Shown here: piece by piece, positions 33,154 to 41,324 of the stretch
Layout of the letters: each line of letters opens with the position of its first letter
Numbering within the stretch: position 1 is the first letter of the stretch
Assembly: GCF_020880975.1 (NCBI RefSeq)
Contig: NZ_JAJIWP010000003.1
Span: 806,001-870,000 of the forward strand
Reading direction: 5' to 3'
Length of the DNA stretch: 64,000 bases
Source: Mucilaginibacter sp. UR6-1
Lineage (GTDB): Bacteria; Bacteroidota; Bacteroidia; Sphingobacteriales; Sphingobacteriaceae
Position numbers and translations under genes: made by a program
Notes under the pieces: generated by a model
What the model was told of the DNA's origin: nothing
What the model saw: the letters and a program-made list of their open reading frames with translations, nothing else
Database searches by the model: none

Positions 33154-33531
33154 TTAGCTGGCTATACGGTCGGTGCCCAGCCATTTGTTTACTAATTTTT
33201 CAAGATCAGTAATATCAAATGGTTTGGCAAGTACATCATCAGCATCGCACATGCGGCCGGCTTCTTCAAGCCCGTTTATGGCGGATACCAGCACTACCGG
33301 TATATTGGCTGTGGTTGAATCAGATTTTAAGTTACGGCATATCTGGTCGCCGGTTAAATCGCCGCCTAATGAGTAGTCAAGCATAATAAGCCCGGGGTTA
33401 TATGCCGATATTGCGTTAGCGTAATCTTTGGCAGGGGTTTGTATTACGTCACAACCAAGTTCGGTTAAAATATAATCAACAACCTCGGCGATAGCCGCGT
33501 CATTTTCAATAAGAACAACACTTTTTTTCAT
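33154..33531 (-). CDS. Stand-alone response regulator receiver domain
   Basis: A 125-aa CheY-like receiver with no output domain. The acidic pocket is VLIENDAAIAEVV (the usual DD pair is here ENDA), the phosphoacceptor Asp is in PGLIMLDYSLGGDL (about residue 51), the switch Ser is in VVLVSAING and the conserved Lys in VLAKPFDITDLE. It may act in a phosphorelay or by protein interaction. No kinase is adjacent; the ATPase-less PAS proteins near 57-63 kb are the only kinase-like candidates without a receiver in this window, but nothing links them directly. Confidence 0.92.
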   Translation of the reverse strand: MKKSVVLIENDAAIAEVVDYILTELGCDVIQTPAKDYANAISAYNPGLIMLDYSLGGDLTGDQICRNLKSDSTTANIPVVLVSAINGLEEAGRMCDADDVLAKPFDITDLEKLVNKWLGTDRIAS

Positions 33532-33847
33532 ACCTGTATCTTGTTTATAGTTGAAAGTAAACAGGCAATTAATAGGTGGGAGAATTGTCTGAATTATATT
33601 AAGAATTGAAATAATTAATGTAAAGGTAAGATAATTTTTGACATTATCAAGTGCTATGTAAAAATAGGCGGTTTAACATCTGTCTTTTATTTTAGTTGAT
33701 TAAGTTAAGATTTAATCTAATTTTAATTACTCCTAAGCGGAATAATGCTTTTATGATGCCCGAAATGTTTGTTAATTAATAATTAATAAACGTTGCTTAT
33801 TTTATTCCGACAAATTACGCGTAAGTGAAAAATATATCACAATTTAG
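33532..33847. other. 316-bp AT-rich divergent intergenic region
   Basis: It separates the receiver gene (leftward) from the dehydrogenase gene (rightward). Very AT-rich, with an imperfect palindrome near 33770-33792 (gttaattaat/aattaataaac). I see no ORF, RNA gene or clear promoter pair. Confidence 0.6.
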
Positions 33848-36694
33848 GTGTTTAATACAGTAGTCTTGCAAATAGGTAAACAACTTGAGGCAATAATACC
33901 GGCGGCACGAATAAAAACACGCCTCATCGATCTGGTATCTTACGCGTCTGACGCGGGTTTTTATACCCTCACACCACAGGCCGTAGTACAGCCGGTGAAC
34001 GAGCAGGAGGTGATCGCGCTGTTTAAATTTTCAGAGGCGAATAACATTCCGCTGGTGTTTCGTACCGGTGGCACCAGTCTTTCCGGGCAATCCATAACAG
34101 ATGGTATTTTAGTTGATCTGAGTCAGCATTGGGATAAGATCAGCATTGAGAACAGCGGCAGCGAGGTACGCGTACAGCCCGGTATAACCGGCGGTATGGT
34201 GAACAGCTATTTGCGTAAGCATAAAAAAAAGATAGGCCCTGATCCGGCAAGTATCAACTCGGCCATGATGGGGGGCATCCTTTCTAATAATTCAAGCGGA
34301 ATGTGTTGCGGGGTAAAGCAAAACTCCTATCATACCGTAAAATATATCCGCTTTATATTGCCTGACGGAAAGGTGTTCAGTACCGAAAACGAGGCCGATT
34401 ACCGCCGCTTTGAACAGGAGTGCGGTTCGCTATACCATTTGCTTAAAAATACCCGGCAACAATTGTTGGCTGATGCTGAACTATATAATAAGATCCGGAG
34501 TAAATACCAGATAAAAAACACGGTGGGCTATGCCGTTAATTCGCTGATAGATCATGAGCACCCACTGGATATTTTGGCCCATTTGCTGATAGGTGCCGAA
34601 GGTACGCTGGCCTTTATTGCCGAAACGGTGATGAATACCGTACCTGAATATCCGTTTAAATCAGCAGCGCTATTATACTTTCCGGATATATACACCGCCT
34701 GCCAGGCCATAGTGCCGCTTACGGATGCGGGTGCACGCGCCATTGAACTGATGGACAGGGCATCGTTACACGCCATTGAGCATATGCCCAATTTGCCCGC
34801 GGTAATTAAAGGTTTGCCTGAACAAGCCTCATGCCTGCTGGTGGAGTTTCAGGAAGATACCTATGCAGAGATAGAACAAAAAGTGAACGACTTTTTGCAG
34901 CAGGCAGAAACTTTAGCTTTGTTGCATGCCCCTGTTTTTACCTCAATTCCGCAGGAGCTGGAATATTACTGGAAAATACGCAAAGGACTTTTCCCATCGG
35001 TAGGGGCGGTGCGAGCCAGCGGATCAACCGTTATTTTGGAGGATGTGGCTTTCCCGGTGCCCAAACTTGGCGATGCGATATTGGATCTGCAGGCACTGTT
35101 TAAAAAATATGAATATAACAATGCCATCATTTTTGGCCATGCCCGTGATGGTAACATCCACTTCCTGATCACACCCGAGTTCAACTCGCCCGATGAAGTA
35201 ACCCGTTACGATCGTTTTATGCTGGAGGTGGTTGATATGGTAGTTAACAAATACGATGGCGCGTTAAAGGCCGAGCATGGCACCGGCCGAAACATGGCCC
35301 CCTTTGTACAAACCGAGTGGGGCGATGGGATCTACGCCATCATGAAGCAGATAAAGGAGGCGGTTGATCCGGCTAACCTGCTTAATCCGGGGGTTATCAT
35401 CAATGCCGATAAAAGCGTCCACATTAAAAATATCAAACCCCTGCCAACGGTTGAGCACGAGGTGGATAAGTGTATTGAATGCGGTTATTGCGAACATAAA
35501 TGCCCGAGCCGAAACCTCACCACAACGCCACGGCGCAGGATAGTTATCCGCAGGGAATTGAAAAAGATGGAGCTGAATGGCGATATGGTTAATCATAAAT
35601 TACTGCTCGACCAATACCAATACGATGGTATGGATACCTGCGCTGTTGACGGCCTTTGCGCCACGGCCTGCCCGGTTGACATTAATACCGGCGAGCTGAT
35701 TAAACGCCTGCGCCGCGAAAATCATTCGCCGCTGGCTAACAAGGTAGCGCTTACTGTTGCCCGTAACTTTGGCATTGCCATGGGCGCGGCGCGCTTTGCC
35801 CTCTCGGCAGGTAATGTGCTGAACAAGGTATTTGGCGCCAGGGCTATGGCAAACGTCACCACGGCCTTTAAACGTATTATTCCCGCCATGCCTTTATGGA
35901 CGGAGCAATTAGCTTCGCCACCCAATTTAAACCCGATAAAACAAAGCAGGGGCAAGCAGCCGCAGGATGCTGAGGTTATTTATTACCCAAGCTGCATATC
36001 GCGTATGCTGGGCAGTGGGGTTAAAGGTAAAAAAAGCGTGATGGATACGTTTATGAGCGTATCCAAAAAAGCTGGTATTAAAGTAAATATCCCCGGTAAC
36101 GTATTTGGCAGTTGTTGCAGCCAGATTTTCTCATCAAAAGGGTATGCCGATGCTAATAAATACATGGCTAATATATTTATTGAACGGATGTGGGAGGCCA
36201 GCAGCGAAGGTAAGATCAGGATAGTGATCGATGTAAGCTCCTGTGCCTACGCCATCAAAAATATGCGCCAAAATTTAAGTGAAGCTAATCAGTATAAGTT
36301 TGACAGCATGACCATATTGGATTGCGTGGATTACCTGCATGATGTTGTGATGCCTAAGCCGCAAAACATCAGCAAAAAAGGTACGGTAGTATTGCATCCG
36401 GTTTGCTCATTGCAAAAAATGAATATCCAAGGCAAATTTACCGCTTTAGCACAACACTATGCCGCACATGTTGATGTGCCGGTACATTCGGGTTGCTGTG
36501 GTATGGCCGGTGATCGTGGTTTCCTGGTACCTGAACTTACTGCCTCAGCCACCTTGCCCGAAGCATTAGAAGTGCAGCAGAAACAATATGACGGTTATTA
36601 TTCATCCACCAAAACCTGCGAGATGGCCATGTCGCACGCTGTGGGGCAGGATTATGAATCAATACTTTACCTGCTGGATGAGGTAATGGAATAG
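33848..36694 (+). CDS. FAD-linked and Fe-S D-lactate/glycolate dehydrogenase-like fusion
   Basis: A 948-aa two-part oxidoreductase. Residues about 1-530 form the FAD module of the D-lactate/glycolate dehydrogenase family (VVQPVNEQEVIALFKFSE, FRTGGTSLSGQSITDG, GAEGTLAFIAETVMN, IIFGHARDGNIHF, ALKAEHGTGRNMAPF). About 535-640 carry two 4Fe-4S motifs, CIECGYCEHKCPSRN and DGLCATACPVDINTG. The rest is a GlpC/LldE-like CCG domain (VFGSCCSQIF, HSGCCGMAGDRG). It probably oxidises a 2-hydroxy acid and passes electrons to quinone. Start is GTG at 33848. Confidence 0.92.
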   Translation: MFNTVVLQIGKQLEAIIPAARIKTRLIDLVSYASDAGFYTLTPQAVVQPVNEQEVIALFKFSEANNIPLVFRTGGTSLSGQSITDGILVDLSQHWDKISIENSGSEVRVQPGITGGMVNSYLRKHKKKIGPDPASINSAMMGGILSNNSSGMCCGVKQNSYHTVKYIRFILPDGKVFSTENEADYRRFEQECGSLYHLLKNTRQQLLADAELYNKIRSKYQIKNTVGYAVNSLIDHEHPLDILAHLLIGAEGTLAFIAETVMNTVPEYPFKSAALLYFPDIYTACQAIVPLTDAGARAIELMDRASLHAIEHMPNLPAVIKGLPEQASCLLVEFQEDTYAEIEQKVNDFLQQAETLALLHAPVFTSIPQELEYYWKIRKGLFPSVGAVRASGSTVILEDVAFPVPKLGDAILDLQALFKKYEYNNAIIFGHARDGNIHFLITPEFNSPDEVTRYDRFMLEVVDMVVNKYDGALKAEHGTGRNMAPFVQTEWGDGIYAIMKQIKEAVDPANLLNPGVIINADKSVHIKNIKPLPTVEHEVDKCIECGYCEHKCPSRNLTTTPRRRIVIRRELKKMELNGDMVNHKLLLDQYQYDGMDTCAVDGLCATACPVDINTGELIKRLRRENHSPLANKVALTVARNFGIAMGAARFALSAGNVLNKVFGARAMANVTTAFKRIIPAMPLWTEQLASPPNLNPIKQSRGKQPQDAEVIYYPSCISRMLGSGVKGKKSVMDTFMSVSKKAGIKVNIPGNVFGSCCSQIFSSKGYADANKYMANIFIERMWEASSEGKIRIVIDVSSCAYAIKNMRQNLSEANQYKFDSMTILDCVDYLHDVVMPKPQNISKKGTVVLHPVCSLQKMNIQGKFTALAQHYAAHVDVPVHSGCCGMAGDRGFLVPELTASATLPEALEVQQKQYDGYYSSTKTCEMAMSHAVGQDYESILYLLDEVME

Positions 36695-36744
36695 AGAGGC
36701 AGTTTATTATCGTTACTAATAAAGAAAAAATAATTGCGAATAAA

Positions 36745-36776
36745 TTTGCGCGACTAAAAAGTTGCGTTTATATTTG
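36745..36776 (+). promoter_or_regulatory. Bacteroidota-type promoter of the ArsR-AHSA1 operon
   Basis: TTTG at 36745-36748, 20-nt spacer, TATATTTG at 36769-36776. The -7 box overlaps the left arm of the operator palindrome, so a bound repressor would block RNA polymerase. Confidence 0.68.
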
Positions 36777-36797
36777 CAACTGTAAGGTTGCAAATAT
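36770..36797. promoter_or_regulatory. ArsR-type operator: perfect 11-bp inverted repeat
   Basis: atatttgcaac (36770-36780) and gttgcaaatat (36787-36797) are exact reverse complements around a 6-nt spacer. The site lies between the -7 element and the ATG of the ArsR-family gene at 36807. Autorepression by that protein is the simplest reading. Confidence 0.75.
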
Positions 36798-36806
36798 GTA
36801 TAATAA

Positions 36807-37124
36807 ATGAAGCAGGATATATTTCAGGCCATAGCTGATCCTACACGCAGAGCCATTTTAACATTGCTTGCAGTGCAGGCGATGACACCAAACGTGATGG
36901 CCGAAAAATTTGATATGAGCCGTCAGGCCGTATCAAAACATATCAAGGTATTGCACGAGTGCGATCTGATCAAGCCCCGGCATTTGGGCAGGGAGATATA
37001 CTATCATTTTAACGCGCAAAAGATGCAGGAATTTGATCATTGGTTAGCGCAGTTCAGGCAAAGCTGGCAAACTCAGTTTAATCAGCTCGACAAAATATTA
37101 TCAACCATTAAAGAAGAAAAATAA
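36807..37124 (+). CDS. ArsR/SmtB-family winged-helix repressor (SdpR-like)
   Basis: A 105-aa winged-helix DNA-binding protein. [45 protein letters not shown] contains the helix-turn-helix (recognition helix about 46-60), and [13 protein letters not shown] the wing. It lacks the paired cysteines of metal-sensing ArsR proteins, as is usual for the SdpR-like branch linked to AHSA1 genes. It overlaps the AHSA1 gene by 1 nt (TAATG), showing coupling. A perfect operator-like palindrome overlaps its promoter. Confidence 0.93.
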   Translation: MKQDIFQAIADPTRRAILTLLAVQAMTPNVMAEKFDMSRQAVSKHIKVLHECDLIKPRHLGREIYYHFNAQKMQEFDHWLAQFRQSWQTQFNQLDKILSTIKEEK

Positions 37125-37615
37125 TGAATAACGATCTGCTGTTTGATTTTAATGTTGACAAAGCTGCCAAAACGGTATACATCACCAGGGAATTCAATGC
37201 CGGGCTTGATTTGGTATGGGATGCCTTCACCAAAGCTGAATTGCTTGACCAATGGGGGGCACCCGAGCCAATGCGCGCCAAAACAAAGTATATGGATTTT
37301 AAAATAGGGGGGCGCAGGTTTTACGCGATGATAGCTCCGGATGGGCAGGAGCGCTGGTCTGTACAGGAATTTACCTCCATTACCCCGAAAACCAACTTTA
37401 AGATGTACAATACCTTTGCTGATAAGGACGAAAACAGGGAATTGCCGGGATCAGACTGGGATTATAATTTTAGTGAGCAGGATGGCATTACCCGGGTTGA
37501 TATTGTGATTTTTAACGAATCGTTCGAGCGTTTGGAAAAACTACTGGAAGGCTTCAGGATCGGCTTCACCATGACATTGAAAAACCTGGAAAACCTATTG
37601 GCCGCTTTATCTTAA
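37124..37615 (+). CDS. AHSA1/SRPBCC-fold protein
   Basis: A 163-aa START-like domain protein. [58 protein letters not shown] is the typical opening, with a C-terminal helix [17 protein letters not shown]. These proteins form a hydrophobic cavity for small ligands. Coupled to the ArsR-type repressor, it may sense or bind the inducing molecule. Ligand unknown. Confidence 0.92.
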   Translation: MNNDLLFDFNVDKAAKTVYITREFNAGLDLVWDAFTKAELLDQWGAPEPMRAKTKYMDFKIGGRRFYAMIAPDGQERWSVQEFTSITPKTNFKMYNTFADKDENRELPGSDWDYNFSEQDGITRVDIVIFNESFERLEKLLEGFRIGFTMTLKNLENLLAALS

Positions 37616-37671
37616 CAAACAATAATCACACTAAAACTTACAAATAAATCAATTATTAAACACACCCAATC

Positions 37672-38100
37672 ATGAGAGCAATCAACCCATGGATCAACTT
37701 TAACGGCAATGCCGAAGAAGCATTCAATTTTTACCAATCAGTTTTTGGCGGCGAGTTTACGAAGATCGTCCGCTTTAAAGATTTATCAAGCCCCGAGTTT
37801 CAGGTACCTGAAGATGAGGCGAACAAGATCATGTACATTGGCTTGCCGCTTGGTAAAAACAATGTATTGATCGCCAACGATGTTCCGGCATTTATGGGAC
37901 AGGTAAACGAAAATGAGAACCGGTCGAAAATTTATGTGAGTGCCGAAAGTCGTGACGAAGCAGAGAAGATATTTAATGGCCTATCAGCAGGCGGCGACGT
38001 GGAAGGCCCAATCGGCGACAGTCCGTGGGGTACCTACGCCGGCATGTTCAGGGATAAGTATGGTATTGAATGGATCGTAGAATTCGACCCGGCTGCATAA
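37672..38100 (+). CDS. VOC-superfamily PhnB/glyoxalase-like protein
   Basis: A 142-aa VOC-fold protein: NPWINFNGNAEEAFNFYQSVFGGEF at the N-terminus is the standard PhnB-like opening, and GPIGDSPWGTYAGMFRDKYGIEWIVEFDP the usual ending. Function in this subgroup is unknown; the metal-binding His is not clearly conserved. It follows the AHSA1 gene by 56 nt, and PhnB-like genes are often seen with AHSA1/ArsR groups, so it is probably the third gene of the operon, closed by the following terminator. Confidence 0.9.
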   Translation: MRAINPWINFNGNAEEAFNFYQSVFGGEFTKIVRFKDLSSPEFQVPEDEANKIMYIGLPLGKNNVLIANDVPAFMGQVNENENRSKIYVSAESRDEAEKIFNGLSAGGDVEGPIGDSPWGTYAGMFRDKYGIEWIVEFDPAA

Positions 38101-38125
38101 GCCGCCGCTTTATTCAATATTCTTC

Positions 38126-38168
38126 AAAAAAAAGAGGCTGCCCAATAATTGAGCAGCCTCTTTTTTTT
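38126..38168. terminator. Bidirectional rho-independent terminator
   Basis: gaggctgc/gcagcctc stem extended by a run of A pairing with a run of T. It ends the ArsR-AHSA1-VOC operon rightward and accD leftward. Confidence 0.92.
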
Positions 38169-38185
38169 AATATTATGAACGGCAA

Positions 38186-39037
38186 TTAAGCTGCCGGGGC
38201 AAGCATTTTGATAAATGATGCCAGTTTTTCCTTCATTTCACGGCGGTCAACTATAAAGTCAAGAAAGCCATGTTCCTGAACAAACTCAGCGGTTTGGAAG
38301 CCTTTAGGCAGATCTTTTTTGATGGTTTCCTTAATAACCCTCGGGCCTGCAAAACCTATCAGTGAGCCCGGCTCGGCAATATTAATATCGCCCAGCATAG
38401 CGTATGATGCGGTAACACCACCTGTAGTAGGGTCGGTAAGCAGGGAGATGAACGGCAACTTAGCCTCACTCAGCAAAGCCAGTTTGGCTGATGTTTTAGC
38501 CATCTGCATCAGCGAGAAGGCTGCCTCCATCATACGTGCGCCGCCTGACTTTGAGATAAGCAGGAAAGGCATTTTGTGCTGGATACAATAGTCGATAGAC
38601 CGGGCAATTTTTTCGCCCACTACCGAACCCATTGAACCGCCGATGAAATTGAAATCCATACAGGCTATTACCAGGTCCTGCCCGTCAATTTTGCCATGCG
38701 CCGAGCGGATAGCATCAGTGAGGCCTGTTTTTTTGGTGGTTTCCTTTATACGGTCGGTATATTTTTTGGTATCCTCAAAGTGCAGAGGGTCGCCCGAACG
38801 CAGGTTGCCAAAAAGTTCGGTAAATTCGTTGTTATCAAATAAAATTGAAAAATATTCTTTTGAGCCGATACGCAGATGATAGCCGCAATAGTGGCAAACA
38901 TACTGGTTCTCAACTTGCTCCGAATAATGAAGGGGTTTTTTACATTCAGGGCATTTATTCCAGATACCATCCGGTGCTTCTTTCTTTTCCTGAGTAGTCG
39001 TAATTATCCCCTTAATTTCTCGTTTAAACCACGCCAT
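38186..39037 (-). CDS. accD: Acetyl-CoA carboxylase carboxyltransferase subunit beta
   Basis: Transfers carboxyl from biotin to acetyl-CoA, making malonyl-CoA for fatty acid synthesis, as a tetramer with AccA. The N-terminal zinc ribbon is [15 protein letters not shown]...YVCHYCGYH (four cysteines). The crotonase-fold core has [28 protein letters not shown] and [19 protein letters not shown] start at [10 protein letters not shown] (39037), the family N-terminus; an in-frame ATG at 39076 would add 13 unrelated residues. Length 283 aa. Divergent from fbaA. Confidence 0.96.
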   Translation of the reverse strand: MAWFKREIKGIITTTQEKKEAPDGIWNKCPECKKPLHYSEQVENQYVCHYCGYHLRIGSKEYFSILFDNNEFTELFGNLRSGDPLHFEDTKKYTDRIKETTKKTGLTDAIRSAHGKIDGQDLVIACMDFNFIGGSMGSVVGEKIARSIDYCIQHKMPFLLISKSGGARMMEAAFSLMQMAKTSAKLALLSEAKLPFISLLTDPTTGGVTASYAMLGDINIAEPGSLIGFAGPRVIKETIKKDLPKGFQTAEFVQEHGFLDFIVDRREMKEKLASFIKMLAPAA

Positions 39038-39248
39038 ATCGTTTTCTGTGTCTGTCAATGTGATGCAAAGAAACAAAAAAAATAGTTTACTTAATTGTTT
39101 CTAATAAATTGAGTTTTTAAGTACTGGTATGATGTATGTGTATAAATTACACTATGTTTATAAAAAACAGCATATAATTAAGCTGTTTACATCATATAAC
39201 AAGTTTAATTTTATATCTTCGGAGCCCAAACCAAACGTTAAATAATTA

Positions 39249-40328
39249 ATGAGTTTAAAAGATTACAAAGGCGTTCTGCACGGCGATCAGGTGCAGGAGC
39301 TATTTGAGGCAGCTAAAAAGCACCAGTTTGCTTTACCTGCGGTAAACGTTATAGGTACAAACACTGTAAACGCTGTTATGGAAACGGCTAAAGCGGTAAA
39401 TTCACCTGTTATTATTCAGCTTTCAAACGGCGGCGCGCAGTTTTACGCCGGCAAATCGTTAGATAATTCAAAACTTCAGGCTTGTATCTTAGGTGCCGTA
39501 TCGGCAGCTAAGCACGTACACCTGCTTGCTGAGCACTATGGTGTCGCGGTTATTTTGCACACCGACCATGCTGCTAAAAAGTTATTACCCTGGATAGATG
39601 GTTTGTTAGAGCACGGCGAGAAGTTCTTTGCCGAAACCGGTAAGCCATTATTCTCATCGCATATGCTTGACCTTTCTGAAGAGCCTATTGAAGAGAACAT
39701 CGAAACATCAGCCAAATACCTTGAGCGCATGGCCAAAATGGGCATGACTGTTGAAATTGAGCTTGGTGTAACCGGTGGTGAGGAAGATGGTGTTGATAAC
39801 AGCGATGTTGATAGTTCACGCTTATATACTCAACCTGAAGAGGTTGCTTACGCTTACGAAGAACTATCAAAAGTAAGCCACCGCTTTACTGTTGCCGCTG
39901 CATTTGGTAACGTACATGGTGTATACAAACCGGGTAACGTAAAATTGCAGCCGGTTATCCTGCACAACTCTCAGGAATTCCTGAAAAAGAAACATGGTAT
40001 AGCTGCTGAAAAGCCTATCAACTTTGTGTTCCACGGTGGTTCAGGCTCAAGCCAGGAAGAGATCCGCGAGGCTATCTCATACGGTGCTATCAAAATGAAT
40101 ATCGATACCGATATGCAATGGGCTTTCTGGGAAGGTATTAAAGATTTCTACCAGTCAAAAGAAGCTTATCTGCAAGGCCAGATCGGTAATCCTGAAGGTG
40201 AAGATTCTCCGAACAAGAAATACTACGATCCACGCGTTTGGTTACGTAAGGCTGAAGAGAACTTTGTAAAAAGGTTAACTGTTGCCTTCGGCGATCTTAA
40301 CTGTATCGACGCGACAAGCAAATTATAA
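39249..40328 (+). CDS. fbaA: Class II fructose-bisphosphate aldolase
   Basis: Zinc-dependent cleavage of fructose 1,6-bisphosphate in glycolysis and the reverse in gluconeogenesis. The 359-aa chain matches the FbaA (class IIA) type: FALPAVNVIGTNTVNAVMETAK, QLSNGGAQFYAGKS, VILHTDHAAKKLLPWIDGLL (catalytic Asp and zinc His), SSHMLDLSEEP, VEIELGVTGGEEDGVDN, AAFGNVHGVYKPGNVKL (zinc His), FVFHGGSGSS and IKMNIDTDMQWAFW. Codon use suggests high expression. Monocistronic with its own terminator. Confidence 0.97.
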   Translation: MSLKDYKGVLHGDQVQELFEAAKKHQFALPAVNVIGTNTVNAVMETAKAVNSPVIIQLSNGGAQFYAGKSLDNSKLQACILGAVSAAKHVHLLAEHYGVAVILHTDHAAKKLLPWIDGLLEHGEKFFAETGKPLFSSHMLDLSEEPIEENIETSAKYLERMAKMGMTVEIELGVTGGEEDGVDNSDVDSSRLYTQPEEVAYAYEELSKVSHRFTVAAAFGNVHGVYKPGNVKLQPVILHNSQEFLKKKHGIAAEKPINFVFHGGSGSSQEEIREAISYGAIKMNIDTDMQWAFWEGIKDFYQSKEAYLQGQIGNPEGEDSPNKKYYDPRVWLRKAEENFVKRLTVAFGDLNCIDATSKL

Positions 40329-40347
40329 TTATTCTTTAAAGTAATAT

Positions 40348-40384
40348 AAAAGAGCGCCGGTTTAAACTTTGGCGCTCTTTTTTA
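40348..40384 (+). terminator. Rho-independent terminator of fbaA
   Basis: aaagagcgcc and ggcgctcttt form a 10-bp stem around a loop that can pair further, followed by a T-run; 20 nt after the stop codon. Confidence 0.9.
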
Positions 40385-40410
40385 GTTTAATACCTATTTA
40401 TTAAAAACTT

Positions 40411-40884
40411 ATGCCAGCCGGAAAGAAGAACTTATTTGAGCGTTTTGCAAACTGGGCTACCAATGCCACAGGCAGCTCAACCGCGTTTATAGTTGCTTTT
40501 GGTGTAATAATAGTTTGGGGCATTACCGGGCCGATATTTGGTTACTCGGATACCTGGCAACTGGTTATTAATACCGGTACCACTATAATTACCTTTTTGA
40601 TGGTATTTTTGATACAAAAAACACAGAACAAGGACTCAAAGGCCATACACCTTAAATTGAATGAACTGATAGCCTCACACCAGGGAGCCAGCAACCGTAT
40701 GGTTGATATTGAGGACCTGAACGAGGAGGAGCTGGACAAGCTGCATAAGTTTTATGAACAACTTTCGGATCTGGCCGAAAAAGAGGACGATATTTTGTGT
40801 ACACACTCTATTGACGCGGCTAACGATAACCACAATACTAAGCTCGAACTCACAAAACACTACCATCATCACAAAAAAAAATAA
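40411..40884 (+). CDS. Low-affinity iron permease family membrane protein
   Basis: A 157-aa protein with two membrane helices (about 22-42 and 52-72), separated by GITGPIFGYSDTWQLVINTGTTIITF. The arrangement FERFANWATNATGSSTAFIVAFGVIIVWGITG is the hallmark of the bacterial family named after the yeast low-affinity iron permease, although iron transport has not been shown for bacterial members. A His-rich C-terminus (KHYHHHKKK) and an acidic stretch could bind metal. Possibly in one unit with the small following ORF. Confidence 0.88.
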   Translation: MPAGKKNLFERFANWATNATGSSTAFIVAFGVIIVWGITGPIFGYSDTWQLVINTGTTIITFLMVFLIQKTQNKDSKAIHLKLNELIASHQGASNRMVDIEDLNEEELDKLHKFYEQLSDLAEKEDDILCTHSIDAANDNHNTKLELTKHYHHHKKK

Positions 40885-40940
40885 ATTCACCACTAATTGG
40901 AATAAATTTTGCTTTGCACATCAATAATAAATGATGTGTT

Positions 40941-41171
40941 GTGAATACTGAACTTTTTAAAGATACCCTTACCCGTTTAAGGATACAAGCCGATACTTAC
41001 CGCGCAAATTTGAGCAGATACCAAACCGGTTTGGCCGATCTGCATATGAATTTACAACGCTTTGATGCCGACTTATCGCTGGCTAAACAAAGGTTCGAAC
41101 ATTTATCTCAAGACAATACCGACCATGCTGCCGTAATGAAACTATACTCATTTAACGAGCAGGTTGCCTGA
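40941..41171 (+). CDS. Small coiled-coil hypothetical protein
   Basis: A 76-aa ORF with a GTG start, predicted all helical and coiled-coil by its heptad-like spacing (DTLTRLRIQADTYRANLSRYQ, then LHMNLQRFDADLSLAKQRFEHL). No family recognised. It lies 56 nt after the permease gene. No in-frame ATG lies upstream in the gap. The GTG start and small size leave real doubt. Confidence 0.45.
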   Translation: MNTELFKDTLTRLRIQADTYRANLSRYQTGLADLHMNLQRFDADLSLAKQRFEHLSQDNTDHAAVMKLYSFNEQVA

Positions 41172-41324
41172 GTTTCATATCAATTCAAGTTATTTATTGC
41201 GCAATAAGTGTACAATCGCCACCTATAATACAGGTGGTTGATAAATATTTTATCATTTAGGATTTGAAACTTAAACGAAAGTATTAACTTCAAACTTTCG
41301 GAAGTATAGACCAAATTCCTAAAT

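Noticed and set aside
39038..39076. 13-residue N-terminal extension of AccD
   Set aside because: MAWFKRE is the standard AccD start and the extra residues are not conserved in style.
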